From Streptomyces aurantiogriseus (GTDB lineage Bacteria; Actinomycetota; Actinomycetes; Streptomycetales; Streptomycetaceae): 64,000 nt of DNA. Made by a program: the position numbers and the translations under genes. Shown here in pieces: positions 59,068-64,000 of the stretch. Within the stretch, counting starts at the first letter, position 1; every line of letters starts with the position of its first letter. Below the pieces are notes generated by a model that made no database searches, was not told the origin of the DNA, and saw only the letters and a program-made list of their open reading frames with translations. The stretch lies in the NCBI RefSeq assembly GCF_014649375.1, contig NZ_BMSX01000002.1, forward strand, positions 1 through 64,000, read 5' to 3'.

Positions 59068-59658
59068 ATGACCGCGACCATTTTCCGCCCTCCGACACTC
59101 GAAGACCGGTCTTCCTCTCCGTATCTGCGCCTGTCGCTGGCTCCTGTTGGTTCTGCGCCTGCTTTGCTGGACAGCGCCTGGTGGCCCCGCTCCCGCGATC
59201 TTGAGGCCGAGCTCCCCTCGCTGACGGCCGTGCTCGATCCGCTGTGGGGGCGGATCACGCGGGTCACGGTGAATCCCACTCACTGGCCGATCATCCCGCG
59301 CAAGGTGCGCGTCGCCGGGCATGTGGTGAACGTGGGCTGGTTCCTGGCCGAGCAGGACGAGCACGAGGTGTTGCTGCTCTCGTACCACGCGGGCCGCTGG
59401 AACCTGCTGGTGATCCCGCCGCAGACGCCTGCCGTCTCGGCCGCGTGGCTGATGGCCGCCGCGAGCGACCCGCTGGGCACGTCGACCGCGAGCCGGTTGA
59501 TGGACGAGGCGGCGCGTCTGCGGACGGTGGTCGAGACCGACCGGGCCGTGGAAGCGGTCTGGGACTCCGAAGGAGGGCATGAGGCCCGCGATCCGGCCGC
59601 ACGTACACGGATCCCCGCAGTCACCGCTGCGGCACCGAATCAGCCGAAGGGGATGTGA
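59068..59658 (+). CDS. DUF5994-family protein
   Basis: A 196-residue protein of the DUF5994 type, known only from actinobacteria. Conserved parts: RLSLAPVGSAPALLDSAWWPRSRDLEAELPSL, WGRITRVTVNPTHWPIIPRKVRV, VNVGWFLAEQDEHEVLLLSYHAGRWNLLVIPPQT (each quoted partly: SAWWPRSRDL, NPTHWP, GRWNLLVIPP). Predicted cytoplasmic beta-rich fold, function unknown, often in stress clusters. ATG 59068 stands in register with the family. The next small gene starts 5 bases after its stop. Confidence 0.85.
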   Translation: MTATIFRPPTLEDRSSSPYLRLSLAPVGSAPALLDSAWWPRSRDLEAELPSLTAVLDPLWGRITRVTVNPTHWPIIPRKVRVAGHVVNVGWFLAEQDEHEVLLLSYHAGRWNLLVIPPQTPAVSAAWLMAAASDPLGTSTASRLMDEAARLRTVVETDRAVEAVWDSEGGHEARDPAARTRIPAVTAAAPNQPKGM

Positions 59659-59663
59659 GGACG

Positions 59664-59939
59664 ATGGAGATCTTCGTGACCGTGTTCGTGATCGTGGCGA
59701 TGATCGCTCTGGGTGTGTTCCTCATTCACTTGCTCAACTCGCAGCACGATGAGCGCATCGCTGCCTTTCGCTACGGCCGCTCCCGGTCGGCTGTCCGGGG
59801 ACCGGTGCCGTCGGTTCCGCAGAGGGCACGCGGTCGGGCCGGGGCGGGCGGCATCGGTGACCGCCGTGACCATCGTGACGGGGGACGTGGGCCACTCCGG
59901 CCCAGGCGCCGTACCCGGAAGGCAGTGGGGTCCTCATGA
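59664..59939 (+). CDS. small membrane protein
   Basis: A 91-residue protein with one N-terminal transmembrane helix (MEIFVTVFVIVAMIALGVFLIHLL), a conserved NSQHDERIAAFRYGR motif, and an Arg/Gly-rich disordered tail. It follows the DUF5994 gene directly (5 bases), so it is translated from the same message; GTG 59655 is a possible alternative start. The tail overlaps the end of the broken phosphatase frame on the other strand, so its length may have changed. Function unknown. Confidence 0.65.
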   Translation: MEIFVTVFVIVAMIALGVFLIHLLNSQHDERIAAFRYGRSRSAVRGPVPSVPQRARGRAGAGGIGDRRDHRDGGRGPLRPRRRTRKAVGSS

Positions 59940-59949
59940 TCCCCATAAG

Positions 59950-60588
59950 GCTTCTGGCCGACACCGGCAGCTGTCGCCGGTGATGCTGTAGGCGGGTTCG
60001 AGGATCCCGGCGACCGTGACCTGCGGCACGGTCATCATCAGCGGCGGCAGCAGGGACCACTGCATCTCCGCCGCGACGCTCATGGGTTCGCGGCGTCTGG
60101 CCTGGAAGAACTGGTCGGTGTAGCTGTGTTTGGTGACGATCATGTCGGCGACCAGCCCGGCGAGCCTGCGCAGCAGGCGCCGGTCGTCGTCGACGACGGT
60201 GTCGAGGGTGACGGCCAGTACCCCCCACCTGGTCGCTGCCGTCCAGCATGGGCAGATACATCCGGACACCGCCCGCCTGCGGGACCTCGACGGTGGTCGC
60301 GTTGAGGAAAGCCCTGCCTGCGGGGGAGTCAGCGATCGGCTCGGGCCCGCCGACCAGCAGCCCCCTACCCGGCAGCGGCGCCAGCAGTTCCTGTCCGTAG
60401 TCCTGCAGCAGGATCGACACCTCACGGACGCCGATCCTGGCCACCTCCTCCGCGACCAGTGGAGCGATCAGCTGCGGCGGCATCTCGTGGGCCCGGTCCA
60501 GCAGCAGGCCCAGGAGCCGCTCACCGAACCCTTCCGACCGGTCGGCATGTTCCGAGGAGGCCGCCGGTCCCCTTCCGCCATGACCCAC
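59950..60588 (-). pseudogene. SpoIIE-type PP2C phosphatase with GAF part, frameshifted and truncated
   Basis: The first minus frame has RLLGLLLDRAHEMPPQLIAP, REVSILLQDYGQELLAPLPG and YLPMLDGSDQVG, a sensor region of actinobacterial SpoIIE phosphatases. At six C in the plus strand (60221-60226) the frame shifts, and the second frame goes on with GVLAVTLDTVVDDDRRLLRR, EPMSVAAEMQWSLLPPL and ILEPAYSITGDS. It then stops where the catalytic PP2C domain should begin. So the gene has one extra base and lost its 3' two fifths. It cannot be a phosphatase. Confidence 0.7.
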
Positions 60589-61305
60589 CCTCCTCCCAGC
60601 GTCCTTGAGCGGCCCCGTGCACGTATCCGGAGAGAGGCAGGGTGGGCCCCCGGCGAGCACAGTCCGTACAGATTGTCGCCGTACTTCTGCCGTGCAGGGC
60701 CATTACGCCGACTGCTGCATGTCAACCCCGCCATCAGCTACTCCCACCGCGCCGGACCTGGCGGATGCCGTCCTCCAGGGAGCGCATCAGGCTGAGAGAC
60801 GGTCTGCGGCTCGGCAGGCTCCGCCGATCCCGAACCCAAGGTGACGGCGGCCTCCGCCCGCGGTGTGCTTCGCCGACAAGGGCGTGACTCCTGCGGTGCT
60901 GTGTGCCGAACCGGTCGCGGTGTCAGTGGTCAGCGCGGCCTCCGCGACCGGCTGATGGCCGACGAGGAGAGATCTCAGGTCCTGGACGGGGTCTTGAGGG
61001 TCATGTACGGCTGACGGGCCTACACCGTGATCGGGGTGGGCATGATCGCGGTCGCCCTGTGCGTCGCTGTCGCGTGTGCGGTCGAGGTACGCCGGTCGTC
61101 CGCAGACACTAGCTGTCAGCCGCGGACACCCGCGGTGGAGCCACTGTTCTGAGCGCCTCTCGGCGCTCAGCCGGATGACCGCGGCGGGAGCCGCGAGCTC
61201 GACGCTGTCCTCGCCGACGGGCCAAGAGCCCTGGCCGGCAGGTCCGACGCCGTTCGTATAGGGCAGGCCGATGGCCGGCGTTCAAAATTCGACTTAGACC
61301 GTGTC
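60589..61305. other. degenerate gap between phosphatase and IS5 remnants
   Basis: About 700 bases without a supported gene. A short plus-strand stretch at about 61030-61140 reads VIGVGMIAVALCVAVACAVEVRRS, which could be a tiny transmembrane piece, and the text before it ends in several stops. Codon bias is poor throughout. It looks like the scar of several deletions next to an insertion element. Confidence 0.5.
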
Positions 61306-61510
61306 CTATGTGGTGCGGCGGACGAGGCGCTTGTAGCAGCAGATAGCCCCGGCGAGCCCGAGAGAGGCCAGGTAGTTGCGGGGATGACGCTCGTAGCGGG
61401 GGCTGTGTCTGCGGTAGCCGGACAGCTACGACGTTGGCATCGTCTTCTCGATCACCCACCTGCGACGGCCCAATCGTTCGCTGGACTCGATGCCTTTGCG
61501 GGGGATTCCT
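61306..61510 (-). pseudogene. IS5-type transposase C-terminal remnant with internal stop
   Basis: On the minus strand GIESSERLGRRRWVIEKTMP is followed by a TAG, then SGYRRHSPRYERHPRNYLAS and AGAICCYKRLVRRTT before the final stop at 61306. This is the end of an IS5-type DDE transposase: the E of the (V)IE(R/K)T motif is present, but the WL..RRL segment is damaged by the stop. It is inactive and opposite in direction to the IS5 tail at 63-185. Confidence 0.75.
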
Positions 61511-61612
61511 GTGGCCGGGGCGTGCCAATGCACCCTTCGGCCACGCAGTTCATGGAGTGGGGCCGCGCTCCCGGCCAGGGCGCGGCCCGTCGCCTCAAAG
61601 GGTCCGCAACGG

Positions 61613-62614
61613 CTACACCCAGCCGCGTTGAGAAGCCCGCATCCCCAGCTGGAACCTGCTCGCCGCCCCCAGTCGCTCCTGCAGCTCGCTCACCCGCCGC
61701 CGCAGGGTCCGCAGACTCACCCCCAGATGGCGAGCCACCGCCTCGTCCTTCATCCCGGTCGCCAGCAGCCGGGTCAACGTCCTCTCGCTCTCGGAGAGTT
61801 CACTGTCGTCCGCCGCCTGGCCCAGCGGAGTCGCCTGCTGCCAGGCCATCTCGAAGAGCTTCTGCAGGGCCTCGGTCACCGCCGAGTGCCAGACCACGAC
61901 GGCGCAGTAGCCGCCGGCCACGGAGGCGGTCAGCGGCAGCAGCGCCCGGCATCCGTCGACCACCAGCAGCTTGAGCGGCACGGAAGGCAGTACCCGGGCC
62001 TGCTCGCCGAGTTCGACCATCCTCAAGGCGCGGGACAGGACCTTCGGATCCTCCAGGCCGGTCGCCGCGTAGATCCCGCGAGAGACGATCCCGCGGTTGA
62101 GCAGATCGGCCTGGAGATCCACTTGCGGACCGGCCGGGGCGAGATACGGCGGTGTGTCGAAAAGGCACACCTCGTGCTCCGCGCGCGCGTACATCTCCTC
62201 CAGGCGTGCCGCGATGGCGCCCTCGCCGGACGCCACCTCGACCAGACGGGTCGGCTCCTCGCGCAGCAGTCCCGCCTCGTACGCGGTCGCCATCTCCTCG
62301 GCGGTGGCGGCCAGCAGTTCGGACTCCGTCTCGCGCCGCCGGATCAGCGCGCGGATCGCCACCCGGGGGTCGACCGCACGTAATCCGCCCATGGAGTCCG
62401 GGGGTTGCAGCAGACCGAGCGTGAGAAGCCGGTTGCAGGCCTCGCGGACCCGGGCTGGGGAGGCACCGGTCAGCAGCGCCCAGCCGGCCGCGCCGGCGTC
62501 GGGCTGGTTGAGGATGGCCTGGTACAACAGCTCGTCGAACGCGGAGACCCCCACCGCGGCCCAGGGGCTCGCGGCAGGGGTCTCCCTTGCCGTGTCGTAT
62601 GCCGTGTTCACCAT
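61613..62614 (-). CDS. TrmB-like/LuxR helix-turn-helix regulator
   Basis: A 333-residue regulator. The N terminus resembles TrmB winged helices (AFDELLYQAILNQPDAGAAGWALLTGASPARVREACNRLLTLGLL, part: SPARVREACNRLLTLGLLQP). A central domain (residues about 110-250, RAEHEVCLFDTPPYL, LLVVDGCRALLPL) resembles the phospholipase-D-like sensor domain of such proteins. The C terminus has a LuxR-type motif (LSESERTLTRLLATGMKDEAVARHLGVSLRTLRRRVSEL). This arrangement is frequent in Streptomyces, often near secreted peptidases, and the next gene on the same strand upstream of it in the window is one. Ligand unknown. Confidence 0.85.
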   Translation of the reverse strand: MVNTAYDTARETPAASPWAAVGVSAFDELLYQAILNQPDAGAAGWALLTGASPARVREACNRLLTLGLLQPPDSMGGLRAVDPRVAIRALIRRRETESELLAATAEEMATAYEAGLLREEPTRLVEVASGEGAIAARLEEMYARAEHEVCLFDTPPYLAPAGPQVDLQADLLNRGIVSRGIYAATGLEDPKVLSRALRMVELGEQARVLPSVPLKLLVVDGCRALLPLTASVAGGYCAVVVWHSAVTEALQKLFEMAWQQATPLGQAADDSELSESERTLTRLLATGMKDEAVARHLGVSLRTLRRRVSELQERLGAASRFQLGMRASQRGWV

Positions 62615-62672
62615 GGCCCGGCACGGTAGACGATCTTTGTTAAGAATTTTCGCATTGTTTTACGGAGGTCGT

Positions 62673-64000
62673 CTACTTCAGGCCGAACGCCCGTACGACC
62701 GTCTGGTCGACCGTGTTGCCGTCCCGGTCGGCGGCCCGTACGCGCAACGACACGAACCCGGCGCTCTTCTTCGGGTGCTTGAGCTCCGCCTTGCCGTTCT
62801 TGACCTTCACTTCCTTCCAGGAGGTGCCGTCGTCGTACGAGACCCAGGCCTTCAGGGAACGGGCGGTGACGCCGCCCGACTGGTTCCGGACGGAGAGGCC
62901 GAGCTTCGACGTGTGTCTGGCCTCAGCGCTGTTGAGGAGGTTGAGCCCGGCCACGTCATAGTCGACCGAGAGCAGCCCGAGCGCCGTCTGCTGGTCCGTG
63001 TGCGCCGAGGCGAAGGACCATTCGGTGTGGGTGCCGGTGGAGTACGCCGCCCAGTCGGCCGTGCGCTGTGTGTCGACCACGAGGCGGTACGAGGACTTCG
63101 CCGCCGGGACGGTGAAGGTGCCGTAGCCGCCGAGTGCGGTGTCGCCGACCAACTGCCCGTCCGCGTACAGCTTGCCCTTCGCGGTGTCCTGGGTGCCGTC
63201 CACCAATCCGTAGTGGCCCGGTGAGGAATCGCTCAACTCCGGGATCCGGAAGGTGAGTTTGTCACCGGTGCGCTGGGAGAGGCCGTACTGCTGGGCGGTC
63301 GCCGGGCGGACGACCTGGCCCAGCCAGTCCTCGGCGGGCTGCTTGCCCGCCTTGTCGAAGGTCCGCACGGGACCCCACTGAGGCCGGCTCGCGTTCCAGT
63401 GGGGATAGACGGCGTGCCAGATCCGGGTGTCGGAGACGTTGTAGTACTCGGTGCGCTCCGTGCCGAGCTGCACGTTGTTGGTGGTCGCGATGTCGGCCGA
63501 CTGCCAGGGACGGTACCGGTACACGGCGTCCTTGCCGACATCACCGGCCCGGGCTCCGAGGTAGCGAACCGTCTGCTTCACCGTGCTGGAGCTGTTCAGG
63601 TTGTACGTCTGGTTGGCCGAGACGGCCCCCACCTGCGGGAACATCACGTTGTACACGTACGGACTGACCGGAGTGCCGGTCAGCTTCAGCTTGACCTTCT
63701 TACCGCTCTTCAGCAGGGCGCCGAGCTTCGCTCCGTCCTCGCCGGTGGCGAGCATCAGCGGGATGGTCATGCTCTGCACGGAGCCGAGCCAATACCCGGG
63801 CTTCTCTTGGTAGGCCAGGACGTAACCGGCCCCGGCCGCCGTCGCGTTGGTCAGTGCCTCGTCCGCCGTCTTACCGGCGCCCACGTGGACGACCGCCACC
63901 TTGCCCTTGACGTCGAGTCCCTTGAAGTCGGCCGCGGTTCCGGCGCCCGCGTCCACCGCCCGTACCGTGTGATCACCGCTGACCTTCACGGGGAGGCCGC
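62673..64000 (-). CDS. secreted subtilisin-type peptidase, C-terminal part (runs off window)
   Basis: At least 440 residues of a large exported protein whose 5' end lies beyond the window. A PA-type domain is visible: DVKGKVAVVHVGAGKTADEALTNATAAGAGYVLAY (part: KGKVAVVHVGAG) and IPLMLATGEDGAKLGALLKSG. Then come beta-rich domains (NVMFPQVGAVSANQTYNL, RIWHAVYPHWNASRPQWGPV) and a final domain with SLKAWVSYDDGTSWKEVKVKNGK. Streptomyces proteins with this tail usually begin with an S8 protease domain, which is inference because the catalytic part is not in the window. The stop lies 59 bases past the start of the regulator gene at 62614. Confidence 0.7.
   Translation of the reverse strand, partial: GLPVKVSGDHTVRAVDAGAGTAADFKGLDVKGKVAVVHVGAGKTADEALTNATAAGAGYVLAYQEKPGYWLGSVQSMTIPLMLATGEDGAKLGALLKSGKKVKLKLTGTPVSPYVYNVMFPQVGAVSANQTYNLNSSSTVKQTVRYLGARAGDVGKDAVYRYRPWQSADIATTNNVQLGTERTEYYNVSDTRIWHAVYPHWNASRPQWGPVRTFDKAGKQPAEDWLGQVVRPATAQQYGLSQRTGDKLTFRIPELSDSSPGHYGLVDGTQDTAKGKLYADGQLVGDTALGGYGTFTVPAAKSSYRLVVDTQRTADWAAYSTGTHTEWSFASAHTDQQTALGLLSVDYDVAGLNLLNSAEARHTSKLGLSVRNQSGGVTARSLKAWVSYDDGTSWKEVKVKNGKAELKHPKKSAGFVSLRVRAADRDGNTVDQTVVRAFGLK

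Noticed and set aside
61027..61141. Tiny membrane protein VIGVGMIAVALCVAVACAV
   Set aside because: No ribosome site, fewer than 45 codons, and surrounded by degenerate sequence; mentioned only in the gap entry.

Overview
The window is high-G+C actinobacterial DNA, almost certainly from a Streptomyces chromosome. Evidence for this is the strong G/C bias at third codon positions, GTG and TTG starts behind AGGAGG-type sites, ATGA/TGATG overlaps, and the gene content: paired IucA/IucC siderophore synthetases, an AllR-type regulator with allantoinase and allantoicase, an RNase Sa-like ribonuclease, AIM24, SWIM and SNF2 proteins, and cold-shock genes. As I remember it, the middle of the window resembles the S. 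coelicolor region carrying a malate synthase and the allantoin genes. No rRNA, tRNA, CRISPR array, integrase or intact transposase was found.

Layout. 0-4 kb: remnants of IS5- and IS701-type transposases, then a secreted multidomain protein overlapping a lipoprotein gene. 4-12 kb: alanine-type aminotransferase divergent from an HxlR regulator, with two dyads between them; a von Willebrand A pair; two divergent IucA/IucC synthetases. 12-16 kb: small stress-type genes (DUF2267, a RelE-like protein, CBS pair, monooxygenase-fold protein). 16-24 kb: HipA-like kinase plus SelW-like protein; malate synthase, nucleotidyltransferase, IclR regulator, allantoinase and allantoicase, with a shared 15-bp palindrome at two promoter regions. 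24.3-24.9 kb: a 26-bp tandem array enclosed by 31-bp perfect inverted repeats. 25-31.6 kb: SDR, AIM24, DHFR-like reductase, secreted ribonuclease, a two-component system coupled to a P450. 31.6-35.5 kb: Gfo/Idh oxidoreductase, GntR regulator, ROK kinase and a membrane protein, with two copies of a TTGTCCGGACAA palindrome. 35.5-43.7 kb: SNF2 helicase plus SWIM protein, and a large secreted alpha-amylase behind a 33-bp perfect dyad.

43.8-46 kb is a decay zone (pullulanase, GMC oxidoreductase and DNA methyltransferase remnants) around an intact PfkB kinase. 46-54 kb holds a cold-shock cluster: two CspA-like genes, a DEAD-box helicase, a CBS protein, a MerR-type regulator with a long unusual leader, and a frameshifted anti-sigma kinase. 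53-60 kb holds a hemolysin III protein, RNase J, PRC-barrel, BrkB, DUF5994 and small membrane proteins, typical of an actinobacterial stress region. It ends in a broken SpoIIE phosphatase, an IS5 remnant, a LuxR-type regulator and the 3' part of a large secreted peptidase-like gene that runs off the window.

The clearest joint function is allantoin/glyoxylate catabolism. Allantoinase and allantoicase lead towards glyoxylate, malate synthase uses it, and the IclR regulator probably controls both through TTCC-N7-GGAA sites. I see no clearly undescribed multigene system. The most unusual non-coding object is the inverted-repeat-bounded array at 24.3-24.9 kb.
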